This document shows, piece by piece, positions 26,646 through 35,364 of a stretch of DNA of 64,000 nt. This stretch comes from Brachybacterium timonense (GTDB lineage Bacteria > Actinomycetota > Actinomycetes > Actinomycetales > Dermabacteraceae): contig NZ_LT984895.1 in the NCBI RefSeq assembly GCF_900258505.1, forward strand, positions 2,418,491-2,482,490, given 5' to 3'. The position numbers were made by a program, and so were the translations under genes. Under the pieces are notes generated by a model. That model worked only from the letters and a program-made list of their open reading frames with translations, searched no databases and had not been told where the DNA came from. The first letter of the stretch is position 1. Every line of letters begins with the position of its first letter.

Positions 26646-26681
26646 GGCGCTTTCGTCTCTCGCCCAGATGGCGAAAGCGCC
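26646..26681. terminator. Strong hairpin, 10-bp perfect stem
   Basis: GGCGCTTTCG and CGAAAGCGCC are separated by 16 nt. It lies between the start of the GNAT gene and repeat R3, a position equivalent to the stems beside R2 and R5. It could be a terminator for transcription entering from the right, or part of the R3 recombination site. Confidence 0.6.
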
Positions 26682-26708
26682 GCCGCTCGACGGCTCGGCA
26701 GACCGGAA

Positions 26709-26744
26709 CTACACGTTGAACCTAAATTCGACGACGTATCGTTG
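26709..26744 (-). repeat. ychF-tail repeat R3
   Basis: Minus strand reads [13 protein letters not shown] (TAG at 26709-26711), exactly the YchF ending V-V-E-F-R-F-N-V but with different codons (GAA, TTT, AGG) from the native gene. Boundary between the GNAT and DUF488 modules. Confidence 0.85.
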
Positions 26745-27121
26745 CAAAAACACCTTCTCATTCGTGAATAGCAGCTAAAAACCACCACACCCCGCTATGT
26801 GCGGCAAAGATAGAGTGCACACCAGGTAGCCTCAGCCCCGCTCCTCGTGCAGCGGCATCCTTAAACAAGACATACATGGGATTCGCCCCACATACGATTA
26901 ACTCAGGCTTCCGATGTCGCCCAAGCGATCCGTTGAAACTTAACCGAACGGTCCGTGCGGAATACTCGGCCATAAATGGGATTTATACGGCGGAAAGGTG
27001 GGCGCGAATGCATCAAACGTCCTGTCTGCTACCTCCGCGTTCTACCGGTCCGACCACCTGCCGATGCACGATACCTGGACGCCAATGTTGGTGTAACCGC
27101 TTGACGCGTAGCATTGGCGAC
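26745..27121. other. Gap of ~375 bp with lower GC; one doubtful small ORF
   Basis: The stretch is more AT-rich than its surroundings. A 71-codon minus-strand frame (26758-26973, starting MAEYSARTVRLSFNG) fills the left half and ends beside R3. It has no domain and no ribosome site, only a TATAAAT just before its ATG that could serve a leaderless transcript. I do not call it a gene. The right half holds the promoter region of the DUF488 gene. Confidence 0.4.
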
Positions 27122-27664
27122 ATGCGCATTTTCACCGTGGGCCACTCCAACCTCGAGTTCGAGGACTTCGCTGAAATGATCAAGGCTGCCGGTGTGGCAT
27201 CCATCGTGGATGTGCGCAAGCTGCCCGGGTCCAGGAAGTACCCGTGGTTCAACGGCGACCCCCTTGCCGAACACCTTCCTACATGTGGCATCACTTACAG
27301 CAGAAGTGAGGGCCTCACCGGGCGGCGCAACGTGTCCCACTCGGTGCCTTTTGAGGTTAACGGCAACTGGCGTAACCGCAGTTTCCACAATTACGCCGAC
27401 CATGCGCTGGGCGGGGAGTTCTCGGACGCGCTCTCGCAGCTACGGGTGAACGCCGCCGAAACCCCCACCGCGATCATGTGCTCCGAGGCGGTGTGGTGGC
27501 GCTGCCACCGGCGTATCATCGCCGACCACCTCATCGCCCGCGGTGACGAGGTTGGCCACATTATGGGCCTGGGGGCAGCCGGGGCGACGGTGAACGAGGC
27601 AACGCTCAACGACGGCGCAGTCATCGGCAACGATCTCCTCGTGCGCTACCCCGAGCGGAACTAG
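27122..27664 (+). CDS. DUF488 family protein
   Basis: A 180-aa DUF488 protein starting MRIFTVGHSNLEFEDFAEMI, with SIVDVRKLPGSRKYPWFNGDPLA, TYSRSEGLTGRR and the signature IMCSEAVWWRCHRRIIADHLIARG, where the cysteine, tryptophans and C-H-R-R are conserved. The biochemical role of DUF488 is not established. The ATG at 27122 is set by the conserved first strand. A TTGAC and a TAGCAT lie shortly upstream, without a ribosome site, so the transcript may be leaderless. Sole gene of module R3-R4. Confidence 0.88.
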   Translation: MRIFTVGHSNLEFEDFAEMIKAAGVASIVDVRKLPGSRKYPWFNGDPLAEHLPTCGITYSRSEGLTGRRNVSHSVPFEVNGNWRNRSFHNYADHALGGEFSDALSQLRVNAAETPTAIMCSEAVWWRCHRRIIADHLIARGDEVGHIMGLGAAGATVNEATLNDGAVIGNDLLVRYPERN

Positions 27665-27905
27665 CGCGTACCCCAGAGGCCAGGGGTGCGGAAACTCGGA
27701 CTATGCCTCAGGCGCGACCTACGCCTTGTATTCATGGAGCGCCCGCCCCTTATGAGCAGCAGCATCGGAGGCACACCAGCGGATAGCACGCTCAAACGAG
27801 CTTTAGGTTAGGAAATCTGAACCCCTCAATCTAAGAAGACCACCGGGAACCCCGGTAGTGCCCCAAAGCATCGAATCGAAAACTTGCTACCGACTTGCCA
27901 CGGAC

Positions 27906-27940
27906 CTAGACGTTGAACTTGAAGTCCACGATATCTCGTT
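27906..27940 (-). repeat. ychF-tail repeat R4
   Basis: Minus strand reads R-D-I-V-D-F-K-F-N-V-stop (TAG at 27906-27908), a conservative variant of the YchF tail. Left boundary of the largest module (R4-R5, 6.8 kb). Confidence 0.8.
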
Positions 27941-27985
27941 ACAAAGTCACTCTCTCGTTAACACCACCAAAAGGAGCGTTATCCA

Positions 27986-28231
27986 ATGAAGCGTTCCGAT
28001 TCTTAAGCTTCGGGCATTACGCCTTCGGTGGCCAGCGCGGGTCATCCGCGGAAAAGATCGCCAAGACTCATCTGGATCGCCCAGGCTGCGAACGAAATCG
28101 GCGTGAACGACGCGTCCTTTCGAGTCCACCACTTCGTGCCGCAGGCCTCCGCCCCGATGCCGCTGCTCGGTGCTGTCGCGGCCACCACCAAACACATCGA
28201 GGTGGCCACCGGTGTCATCGACATGCGCTAG
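27986..28231 (+). pseudogene. LLM-class flavin-dependent oxidoreductase, 5' fragment
   Basis: Remnant of the first ~85 codons of a luciferase-like monooxygenase. Pieces in two frames rebuild the family N-terminus: AFRFLSFGHYAFGGQRG, then IGVNDASFRVHHFVPQ and PLLGAVAATTKHIEVATGVIDMR. An ATG with AAAAGGAG upstream at 27986 begins the gene, but frameshifts follow within ten codons and again near 28060. It stops abruptly at the GVIDMR-Y motif; the 3' part of the same gene lies at 30447. Confidence 0.75.
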
Positions 28232-28324
28232 CGCATCTCATGGTTGTGACGTTGGATAGCGGCTGCCGCCCGCGGCTGCGCCGCGGTTGCCCCCGACGTG
28301 ACCGACTGGCCCACCTGAGCCCTG

Positions 28325-29848
28325 TCAGTGACCGTTGCCGAGTCCTCCCGTGAGTCGGGCGTGGAACGCAGTCGTGAACTCGTTCATCCCGACGAGCTCG
28401 ACCGCCTTGCCGTGCTGTTCGTATTTGGTCTCGATTGCGTCGAGCGCCACGACGGTGGAGGCATCCCAGATGTGGGATCTCGTGAGGTCGATGATGACTC
28501 GGTCAGGGTCGTCGGCGTACTCGAACATGGTGGTGAGGTCGTTGCTGGAGGCGAACAGGAGCTGACCCTCGACTGTGTAATGCGCGATCCGAGCGCCATC
28601 CTGTTCAGTGATCTCACGCCTGACGTCGATGAGGTGGGCGACGCGGCGCACGAACATCACAGAGGCGACGAACACGCCGACGACGACACCGACGGCGAGG
28701 TTGTGGGTGGCGACGACGACGGCGACGGTGATGACCATGACGGTCGTCTCACTTTTAGGCATCCGGCGCAGGGTGGAGGGCTTGATGGAGTGCCAGTCGA
28801 AGGTACCTACGGAGACCATGATCATCACCGCGACCAGCGCCGCCATGGGGATGATCGCAACGATGTCGCCGAGGACGACGATGAGGGCCAAGAGGAACAC
28901 ACCTGCGAGGAACGTCGAGATGCGGGTGCGGGCCCCGGACGCCTTCACGTTGATCATGGTCTGCCCGATCATCGCGCAACCACCCATGCCGCCAAACAGG
29001 CCGGAGAGCAGGTTCGCGACGCCCTGCCCCCAGCTCTCCCGGGTCTTGTTCGAGTGGGTGTCGGTCACATCGTCCACGAGCTTCGCCGTCATGAGCGATT
29101 CCATCAGGCCTACCAGCGCCATCGCGAGGGCAAACGGCGCGATGATCGTGAAAGCCCCCCATGTCAGCGGCACATTCGGTATGAACAGCTCGGGAAGGCT
29201 GCGCGGCAGCTCACCCTTGTCGCCGACTGCGGGTACGTTGATCGAGAAGACGACCGCGGCGGCGGTCACCAGAGCGATCGAGACCAGTGGGGCCGGTATG
29301 ACCTTAGTGATCTTCGGTATGAAGACCATGATCAGCAGCCCGACCGCGACGAGGGGGTAGACCATCCAGGGCACGCCGATGAGTTCGGGCACCTGTGCCA
29401 TGAAGATGAGGATCGCCAGCGCGTTGACAAAGCCGACCATGACGCTGCGCGGGATGAATCGCATGAGTCTGGCGACTCCGAAGACGGCGAGGAGGATCTG
29501 GAAGACCCCAGCCAGAAGCACCGTCGCGATGAAGTAGTCCAAGCCGTAGTCGCGGGCGACGGGGGCGATAACGAGAGCGATAGCGCCCGTCGCCGCGGTG
29601 ATCATGGCGGGTCTGCCACCGAGGAACGCGATGGACACTGCCATCACGAATGAGGAGAACAAGCCCGCACGTGGATCGACGCCCGCGATGATCGAGAACG
29701 AGATCGCCTCGGGAATGAGCGCCAGCGCCACGACCAGGCCTGCGAGAACTTCGCGAGTGAGGATGCGCGGGGTCTTCAGTGCGGTGAGCACCGACGGTTC
29801 GGGCCGGTACCGACCCTTGTCTTCTTTGGTCGCAGTGGGCAAGGCCAT
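28325..29848 (-). CDS. SulP-family anion transporter with STAS domain
   Basis: A 507-aa SLC26/SulP transporter: about twelve hydrophobic helices (the first block includes LVVALALIPEAISFSIIAGVDP, residues 36-57) and a C-terminal cytoplasmic STAS domain (~400-500, with VIIDLTRSHIWDASTVVALD). Substrates in the family are sulfate, bicarbonate, molybdate or dicarboxylates; none can be chosen here. The start at 29848 has GGAGGT upstream. Divergent from a MerR regulator (198-bp gap), the likely controller. The pair lies inside a broken LLM gene. Confidence 0.9.
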   Translation of the reverse strand: MALPTATKEDKGRYRPEPSVLTALKTPRILTREVLAGLVVALALIPEAISFSIIAGVDPRAGLFSSFVMAVSIAFLGGRPAMITAATGAIALVIAPVARDYGLDYFIATVLLAGVFQILLAVFGVARLMRFIPRSVMVGFVNALAILIFMAQVPELIGVPWMVYPLVAVGLLIMVFIPKITKVIPAPLVSIALVTAAAVVFSINVPAVGDKGELPRSLPELFIPNVPLTWGAFTIIAPFALAMALVGLMESLMTAKLVDDVTDTHSNKTRESWGQGVANLLSGLFGGMGGCAMIGQTMINVKASGARTRISTFLAGVFLLALIVVLGDIVAIIPMAALVAVMIMVSVGTFDWHSIKPSTLRRMPKSETTVMVITVAVVVATHNLAVGVVVGVFVASVMFVRRVAHLIDVRREITEQDGARIAHYTVEGQLLFASSNDLTTMFEYADDPDRVIIDLTRSHIWDASTVVALDAIETKYEQHGKAVELVGMNEFTTAFHARLTGGLGNGH

Positions 29849-29986
29849 GCGGTACCTCCATCTGTTCAGGGCGGCGCTCTCAGGCCAGGAGCGGAGAATG
29901 TCTGGTGGTGCGCGACAACGTGCGGCTTCGCCTGGCGATAGATCGCCACGGCGGAGGCATGTCCAGTCTCATGTGGACACGAGAGT

Positions 29987-30011
29987 CAACACTAACGTAA
30001 CGTGAGAGTTG
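29987..30011. promoter_or_regulatory. Dyad between sulP and merR, candidate MerR operator
   Basis: CAACACT and AGAGTTG (6 of 7 pairs) separated by 11 bp, enclosing the repeated AACGT AACGT. Dyads of this size in the shared promoter region of a divergent regulator-transporter pair are typical of MerR-family sites. Assignment by position only. Confidence 0.45.
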
Positions 30012-30045
30012 TGTCGAACTGAGACGATGAGATGAGGAGGCCCCC

Positions 30046-30429
30046 GTGCCCGAAGCGGGAATGATGCACATCGGAGAGCTGGCTGAGCGGACAGCTCTGT
30101 CGCAGCGCACCATCCGCCACTACGACGAGATCGGACTCTTGACACCCTCCGGACGCTCCGAGGGCGGGTTCCGGCTCTACACTGAGGGCGATCTCGGCAG
30201 ACTCCTGCTGATCCGGCGCATGAAGCCACTGGGATACTCGCTCGATCAGATGGGCGACCTACTCCGGGCGCTCGACGGCGCAGATGGCGTCGGTGCTGCC
30301 GCCGAGAGCGCCCGGCGGGCGCTGAACGATTTCCGCACCGACGCGGAGGAACGCCGCGCGAAGCTTGCCAAGCAGCTTGACGCCGCTGACGAGTTCATCG
30401 GCCTGCTCGCCGCGCACTCCTCGGACTGA
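30046..30429 (+). CDS. MerR-family transcriptional regulator
   Basis: A 127-aa regulator: N-terminal winged helix (MHIGELAERTALSQRTIRHYDEIGLLTPSGRSEGGFRLY), then the dimerisation helix (KPLGYSLDQMGDLLRALDGADG) and a charged C-terminal helix. There are no cysteines, so it does not sense metals in the MerR/CueR manner. GTG start at 30046 with GAGGAGG upstream. Probably controls the divergent SulP gene. Confidence 0.9.
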   Translation: MPEAGMMHIGELAERTALSQRTIRHYDEIGLLTPSGRSEGGFRLYTEGDLGRLLLIRRMKPLGYSLDQMGDLLRALDGADGVGAAAESARRALNDFRTDAEERRAKLAKQLDAADEFIGLLAAHSSD

Positions 30430-30446
30430 GTCGAAACAGACACACG

Positions 30447-31080
30447 ATGCGCTATCTGTGCCAGCGAGGCCACTTCGAAGCGTTCATGGCTGCAGTGGAC
30501 GGCAACGGATTCGCCACCGCCGCACCGCTGGACCGGCAGTAGCCCAACATATTCCAGCCCGGCTCCGCCCTGCCGGTCGTCCCCATGGTGCCCGAGCTGC
30601 GTTAGCACATTTCCTACGGCTCCGGCACCCACGCTTCTGTCGAGCAAACCGCCGAGGACGGACTCAACCTGATGTCGTCCACTCTGGTCTCCGAGACCAA
30701 CGCCGAGCCCCTGAGCGAAATCCAGGCAGACCAGATCAGTCGCTACCGCGCCGCATGGAAGACGGCGGGCCATGCTTGGACGCCGCGCGCGTCGGTTTCG
30801 CGCTCCGTCTTCCCCATCGCTGACGGCGCGGACATGCAGATGTTCGGCATGCAGGCCACCGGCTCCGATCAGCTGGGCATGCTTCCCGACGTCGGCGCCT
30901 CCACCTTCGGTCGCACCTTCGCCGCTGAGCCCGACAAGCTCATTGAGCAGCTCAAAGCCGATCCCGCCGTCATGTCCGCCGACGCCCTGCTCATCATCAT
31001 CCCCACCGGGATGGGCGTGGACGTCAACGTGAAGATTCTGGAGAACCTCGCCGCCCACGTCGCTCCCGCGTTGAGTGGCA
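30447..31080 (+). pseudogene. LLM-class flavin-dependent oxidoreductase, 3' fragment
   Basis: Continues the gene broken at 28231. It begins M-R-Y (the residues at which the 5' part stops), then shows FEAFMAAVDGNGFATAAP, two in-frame stops (30541 and 30603), and a recognisable family C-terminal half: EIQADQISRYRAAWKTAGH, SVSRSVFPI, TFGRTFAAEPDKLIEQLKAD, LAAHVAPAL. The central part of the enzyme (the GRLQLGISRGS region of the family) is missing. Clearly non-functional. Confidence 0.75.
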
Positions 31081-31180
31081 ACCGAACCACAAAGGATCAG
31101 TCATCTGCTATCCCATCGAGTAACTCCTGCAGGTCGCAAGCTCTTCGCTTCAATGTCAGTTCAGTGCGTTTGCGATAGTT

Positions 31181-31192
31181 CAGTGGACACTG
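31181..31192. promoter_or_regulatory. Palindromic operator at the ArsR/CmtR promoter
   Basis: CAGTGGACACTG is a perfect 12-bp palindrome directly in front of a TATAGT (-10 like) element, 13 bp before the regulator's ATG; GTTCAGT occurs three times around it. The position fits metal-relieved repression by the ArsR-family protein encoded next. Confidence 0.6.
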
Positions 31193-31205
31193 TATAGTTC
31201 AGCAC

Positions 31206-31565
31206 ATGCTGACTATTGCTTCACGCCTCGACGTCATGAACCGGCTCGGCCGGGCCATGGCGGATCCGACGCGCTTCCTAATCCTGATGGCCTTGCTAGA
31301 CAGCCCGAGCTACCCGGTCGTGCTTTCGCGCGACCTGGACCTGACCCGCTCGAACGTCTCGAATCAACTGAGCTGCTTGCGCGATTGTGGCATCGTCGTC
31401 GCCGAGCCGGAGGGCCGCAAGACTCGCTACGAAATCGCCGATCCGCACCTCGCGGCAGCGCTCGACGCGCTAGTGAACGCGACGTTGGCTATCGACGAAA
31501 ACGCCCCGCGCATCGCCCCCGAGTGCTCGGTGCCCGGCTGCGGCGAGAAAGGAGCGGACGCATGA
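31206..31565 (+). CDS. ArsR/SmtB-family metal sensor, CmtR-like
   Basis: A 119-aa winged-helix repressor. RLGRAMADPTRFLILMALLDSPSYPVVLS and LTRSNVSNQLSCLRDCGIVVAEPEGRKTRYEIADPHLAAALDALV follow the mycobacterial CmtR (Cd/Pb sensor) closely in pattern. The cysteine in the recognition helix (LSCLRDCG) and a C-terminal cysteine pair (PECSVPGCG) are at the positions of CmtR metal ligands. It overlaps the P-type ATPase gene by 4 bp (ATGA). Confidence 0.9.
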   Translation: MLTIASRLDVMNRLGRAMADPTRFLILMALLDSPSYPVVLSRDLDLTRSNVSNQLSCLRDCGIVVAEPEGRKTRYEIADPHLAAALDALVNATLAIDENAPRIAPECSVPGCGEKGADA

Positions 31566-33454
31566 GCTCGGCGTGTGGATGCGAACACGAACCAGCCGCG
31601 GAGATCGAAGATCTCGATCGGCCTTGGTGGAAGGACCCCGAGTTGCTACTGCCGATCTTCTCCGGCGTAGCCCTCATTACAGGACTGGCGCTGGATTGGT
31701 CCGACTTGGAGGCGCCCGCGACGGTGCTGTTTTGGGTCAGCCTGCTGTTGGGCGCGTACACGTTCGCGCCTGGAGCGATCCGGAACCTTGTCACGAAGCG
31801 AAAGCTCGGCATTGGTTTGCTGATGACGATCAGCGCGGTCGGCGCGGTGATCCTTGGTTTCGTCGGAGAGGCCGCGGCGCTGGCGTTCCTGTACTCGATC
31901 GCCGAGGCGCTTGAAGACAAGGCGATGGACCGGGCCCAAGGCGGACTGCGGGCACTGTTGAAGCTGGTACCGCAAACCGCGACCGTGCTGCGCGACGGTA
32001 CGACGGCCGAGGTCGCTGCGAAGGACCTTGAGGTTGGCGAGCTCATGGTCGTACGCCCCGGGGAGCGGATCGCCACGGACGGCATCATTCGGTCTGGGCG
32101 CTCCAGCCTTGACACCTCAGCGATCACCGGAGAATCCATTCCGGAGGAGGTTGCGCCCGGCGACGAGGTGCCCGCGGGAGCAATCAACTCCGCCGGCGTT
32201 CTGGAGGTCGAGACGACTGCAGCTGGAACGGACAACTCACTGACCACACTCGTGGACCTGGTCGAGCAGGCGCAGGCGGAAAAGGGCGACCGCGCCCGGA
32301 TCGCCGACCGGATTGCCCGCCCCCTAGTGCCCGGGGTGATGATCCTGGCGGTGCTGGTCGGCGTGATCGGCTCGCTGCTCGGCGACCCCGAGACGTGGAT
32401 CACCCGTGCATTGGTGGTCCTGGTCGCAGCGTCGCCGTGCGCGCTGGCAATCTCCGTGCCTCTGACGGTCGTGGCCGCGATCGGGGCAGCCAGCCAGTTC
32501 GGAGTGATCATCAAGTCTGGCGCAGCGTTCGAGAGACTCGGCGGCATCCGCCACCTGGCAGTGGACAAAACCGGAACCCTTACCCGCAACCAGCCTGAGG
32601 TTACCGGAGTGATCCCGGCAGACGGATTCGATCGGACGCAGGTGCTTTCCTTCGCGGCGGCAGTTGAGCAGCAATCGACGCACCCCCTCGCCGCGGCGAT
32701 CGTGGCAGCGGAGCCCGAAGCGCCCACCGCCTTGGATATCAGCGAGGAAGCCGGTCATGGCATCGGCGGCACCGTCAAAGGCCGACGGGTACTTGTGGGC
32801 AGCCCCCGATGGATCGACGCCGGGCCACTGAAGGCGGACGTTGAGCGCATGGAGTCCGAAGGCCAGACCTGCGTCCTAGTCACCGTCGATGACGCTCTCG
32901 CCGGGGCGATCGGGGTGCGCGACGAGTTGCGGCCCGAGGTGCCCGATGCCGTGCAGTCCCTGCACGCCAACGACGTGGAAGTGAGCATGCTCACCGGCGA
33001 TAACACTCGCACCGCCCGGGCGCTGGCTGAAATCGCCGGAATCGACGACGTGCGCGCCGAGCTGCGACCGGAGGACAAGGCAAGCATCGTCGCCGAACTC
33101 TCCTCCAAGACGCCGACGGCGATGATCGGCGACGGCATCAACGACGCGCCGGCACTGGCGGGCGCAACGGTGGGCATCGCGATGGGAGCGACCGGCTCTG
33201 ACGCCGCGATCGAGTCCGCCGACGTCGCCTTCACCGGCCACGACCTCCGGCTAATCCCGAAGGCACTGCAGCACGCCCGCCGAGGCAGCAGGATCATCAA
33301 CCAAAACATCGTGCTGTCTCTGGCCATCATCATCGTGTTGATGCCACTGGCGATCAGCGGTGTTCTGGGCCTGGCCGCCGTCGTGTTGGTTCACGAAGTT
33401 GCCGAAGTCATCGTGATTTTGAACGGCCTGCGGGCTTCGCGAGCGAAACGCTAA
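31562..33454 (+). CDS. Heavy-metal P1B-type ATPase (Cd/Zn/Co-type exporter)
   Basis: A 630-aa metal efflux pump. N-terminus is short with a Cys/His cluster (CGCEHEP) and no HMA domain. The actuator motif is AITGESIPEEV, the transmembrane metal site is ASPCALAIS (SPC rather than the CPC of Cu/Zn pumps), the phosphorylation motif AVDKTGTLTRNQ, then THPLAAAI and GDGINDAPALAGATVGIAMG. The last helix ends VHEVAEVIVILNGLR. SPC is typical of the P1B-4 (CtpD/CoaT) group, but control by a CmtR-like sensor points to Cd/Pb; the metal is open. Operon with cmtR-like gene. Confidence 0.92.
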   Translation: MSSACGCEHEPAAEIEDLDRPWWKDPELLLPIFSGVALITGLALDWSDLEAPATVLFWVSLLLGAYTFAPGAIRNLVTKRKLGIGLLMTISAVGAVILGFVGEAAALAFLYSIAEALEDKAMDRAQGGLRALLKLVPQTATVLRDGTTAEVAAKDLEVGELMVVRPGERIATDGIIRSGRSSLDTSAITGESIPEEVAPGDEVPAGAINSAGVLEVETTAAGTDNSLTTLVDLVEQAQAEKGDRARIADRIARPLVPGVMILAVLVGVIGSLLGDPETWITRALVVLVAASPCALAISVPLTVVAAIGAASQFGVIIKSGAAFERLGGIRHLAVDKTGTLTRNQPEVTGVIPADGFDRTQVLSFAAAVEQQSTHPLAAAIVAAEPEAPTALDISEEAGHGIGGTVKGRRVLVGSPRWIDAGPLKADVERMESEGQTCVLVTVDDALAGAIGVRDELRPEVPDAVQSLHANDVEVSMLTGDNTRTARALAEIAGIDDVRAELRPEDKASIVAELSSKTPTAMIGDGINDAPALAGATVGIAMGATGSDAAIESADVAFTGHDLRLIPKALQHARRGSRIINQNIVLSLAIIIVLMPLAISGVLGLAAVVLVHEVAEVIVILNGLRASRAKR

Positions 33455-33773
33455 GGCTGTGACCGGCAAGTCTCATAAGGGTTAAACCACACGCCAAGCG
33501 AACGTACCTTGGGCCAGGCACGTCATTCGAATTCTCGGTCCGTCTCCGTGGAATCGGGATCGTCCTTGGCGGCCTGGCCCTTCTCGCTGCGTGCGGGCAC
33601 GGGGGCCGTGAGCGAGCCCCCCGGCACGTGCCCCATCCGGTCAAGGGCCTCCGAGCGCTCCGCGTCTCGAACGCAGATCGTGGAAGGATCGAACTGCTGA
33701 GAGACCAAGCGTCATTGCAAAACTCTTTCCGGCCCGCAATTTGATTAGTTCAGCGGCCTTATACCGCGGACAC
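33455..33773. other. Intergenic 319 bp, no gene supported
   Basis: Short frames on both strands show no family pattern. An 11-bp match to the flank of repeat R5 (AAGCGTCATTG) occurs at about 33709 and could be the trace of another, decayed array repeat; the YchF-tail codons themselves are not recognisable next to it. Confidence 0.4.
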
Positions 33774-34548
33774 TCATTCGAAGTGCTGCCGAGCTTCATC
33801 GACACGGCCACCGACTACCTGGGCAAAGTGTTTGACAAAGGACCCCACACCCTTCAGCGTTGCCGAGCCCTCGCCGGTCCAGTTGCCGTAACCGACCACA
33901 TGCAGATTCTTCACCGCGGTTTCGCAGCCGCGCATGAGGCGGCGGGATGGACGAGGGCCGAACGACAACCAGTGCACCCGATCAGGTGGTCGTGGTCGAG
34001 CTCGCTCTAGCTATCGAGGATGGGAGTAGGTGAGCTAACCGGGGTTGAGGAGCTCACGTAGATGAGGGAGCGCGATAACGCCTCCGAGGTTTGAGCCGGA
34101 ATCGCCGCCGAGAATCCGGCGGCAGCTGCGAAAAGAGAGATCGCGGCCACCGACATCACCAGGCATCCAGCGCGACCGCTCGAGTGTGAACCATGTGACC
34201 TCCGACGGCGGTCGAATCGAGGTCGAACATCCCTCCCACATGGAATACGCAACGAACGTGCACTGGACGCCTAACCGCGAGGCCATACCGTCGTTCGTAG
34301 CTTTCCAGATAGTCGGTGGCATTGCGTGCCGGCGGGTACTCAGGGTATTGAGGTAGAGGCCAACCGGGCAGATTGGAGAACTCCGCGGCGGAGAAGTGCC
34401 TCTGTGAAGGCCACGCGTGCAACCACGCACCGCCGGGTTCGCCTTGGTTGTCTCAGGCCGAGAAGTCCACTTTGAAGCGCCGCAGGTAGTATGCCGTAGC
34501 TAGGCCGGACGGGCCACCATCGACGGCGATCGCCGTGTGATGCTCAGC
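33774..34548 (-). pseudogene. FAD-dependent monooxygenase/oxidoreductase (CzcO-like), decayed
   Basis: Pieces of one flavoprotein in order on the minus strand: the FAD-binding start (TAIAVDGGPSGLATAYYLRR, near 34530), GEPGGAWLHAWPSQRHFSAAEFSNLPGWPLP and PARNATDYLESYERRYGLAVRRPV (34422 downward), and the C-terminal ETAVKNLHVVGYGNWTGEGSATLKGVG (33774-33977). The first glycine of the GxGxxG motif is aspartate, stops follow within the N-terminal piece, and the middle of the gene (~400 bp) is missing. Not functional. Confidence 0.7.
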
Positions 34549-34695
34549 CCATCGATCACCCCTCCGTAGTCTCCCGAATGCACAGGGAGGGGAGCTTGGC
34601 AGCGTTAGTAAATAACCCCCATCGCGCTCTCGATTCCACAATCCTTCAGCGCCCTTGTCGGCGAACGAATGGATCGCGCTTCAACCTACCCCCAA

Positions 34696-34759
34696 TAACG
34701 CGAAGCGTCATTGATGCCCCGCGTTACACGTTAAACCGGAACTCGACCGAGTGACGAAA
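34696..34759 (-). repeat. ychF-tail repeat R5 with a perfect outer stem
   Basis: Minus strand reads R-H-S-V-E-F-R-F-N-V-stop (TAA at 34724-34726). CCGGAACTCG pairs with CGAGT beyond a 2-nt centre. TAACGCG (34696-34702) and CGCGTTA (34720-34726) are a perfect inverted repeat whose spacer, GCGTCA/TGATGC, also pairs, giving a stem next to the core. Right boundary of the 6.8-kb module. Confidence 0.85.
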
Positions 34760-34865
34760 CCGTTGAGCGAGATAGATCAAGCGTGCACAGGCAGTAGAGG
34801 GATGCAGCAGGACGGCCGCTAGCTAAGGACCGAGAGCCTCCGACAACCTGGCCTAAACTCCACAT

Positions 34866-35261
34866 ATGACCAACCCCGTGCACCACATAGAGTTATGGAC
34901 CACCGACCTGCACGCGTCCGCAGCTTCTTTCGATTGGCTCCTCCCCCTACTCGGGTGGCAGGCCCAGCACGATCCAAATTGGCCACGAGGAAGGACGTGG
35001 ACTCACCCAAGCGGGGCATACGTGGTGCTGGAAGAGTCGCCTGCTATCACGGGCCCACACGACCGCATGCGAGCTGGACTGAATCACCTCGCCCTCCGCG
35101 CGAAAGATCGAACACTTCTCGATGAACTTCAACGGCAGTGCTCACGCCACGGGTGGACTGAGTTGTTTGCCGACAAGTACCCACACGCTGGCGGGCCTGA
35201 GCACACCGCTCTCTTCCTCGAAAACAGCGAGGGCTTCGAGGTTGAGATCGTTATTGAGTGA
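34866..35261 (+). CDS. VOC (glyoxalase/bleomycin resistance) family protein
   Basis: A 131-aa single VOC domain: VHHIELWTTDLHASAASFDWLLPLLGW at the start, NHLALRAKDRTLLDELQRQC in the middle, and GPEHTALFLENSEGFEVEIVIE at the end, giving the usual His/Glu metal-ligand pattern. There is no ribosome site; TAAACT at 34854-34859 is placed for a leaderless transcript starting at the ATG. Sole gene of the 0.6-kb module R5-R6, the smallest cassette. Confidence 0.88.
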   Translation: MTNPVHHIELWTTDLHASAASFDWLLPLLGWQAQHDPNWPRGRTWTHPSGAYVVLEESPAITGPHDRMRAGLNHLALRAKDRTLLDELQRQCSRHGWTELFADKYPHAGGPEHTALFLENSEGFEVEIVIE

Positions 35262-35304
35262 GTAGCGCACCGCATCTGCGGCTGCTCGTCATGCGGGACC
35301 GAAT

Positions 35305-35340
35305 TTACACATTGAACCCAATTTCGACCGTGTTCCGGAA
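35305..35340 (-). repeat. ychF-tail repeat R6
   Basis: Minus strand reads F-R-N-T-V-E-I-G-F-N-V-stop (TAA at 35305-35307), two substitutions from the YchF tail. A nearby stem CCGCA/TGCGG lies about 30 bp to the left. Separates the VOC module from the FitAB/GNAT module. Confidence 0.78.
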
Positions 35341-35364
35341 CAGAGAGCCGACTTCAGCCAGCGG

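Noticed and set aside
26758..26973. 71-codon ORF in the DUF488 module
   Set aside because: No domain, no ribosome site, low-GC gap; kept only as a doubtful note.
28328..29653. Long plus-strand ORF rich in Asp/His/Glu/Gly
   Set aside because: It is the antisense shadow of the SulP gene; composition is that of reversed hydrophobic codons.
33700..33740. A ninth array repeat
   Set aside because: Only an 11-bp match to the R5 flank (AAGCGTCATTG) is present; the YchF-tail codons are not recognisable, so it may be chance.
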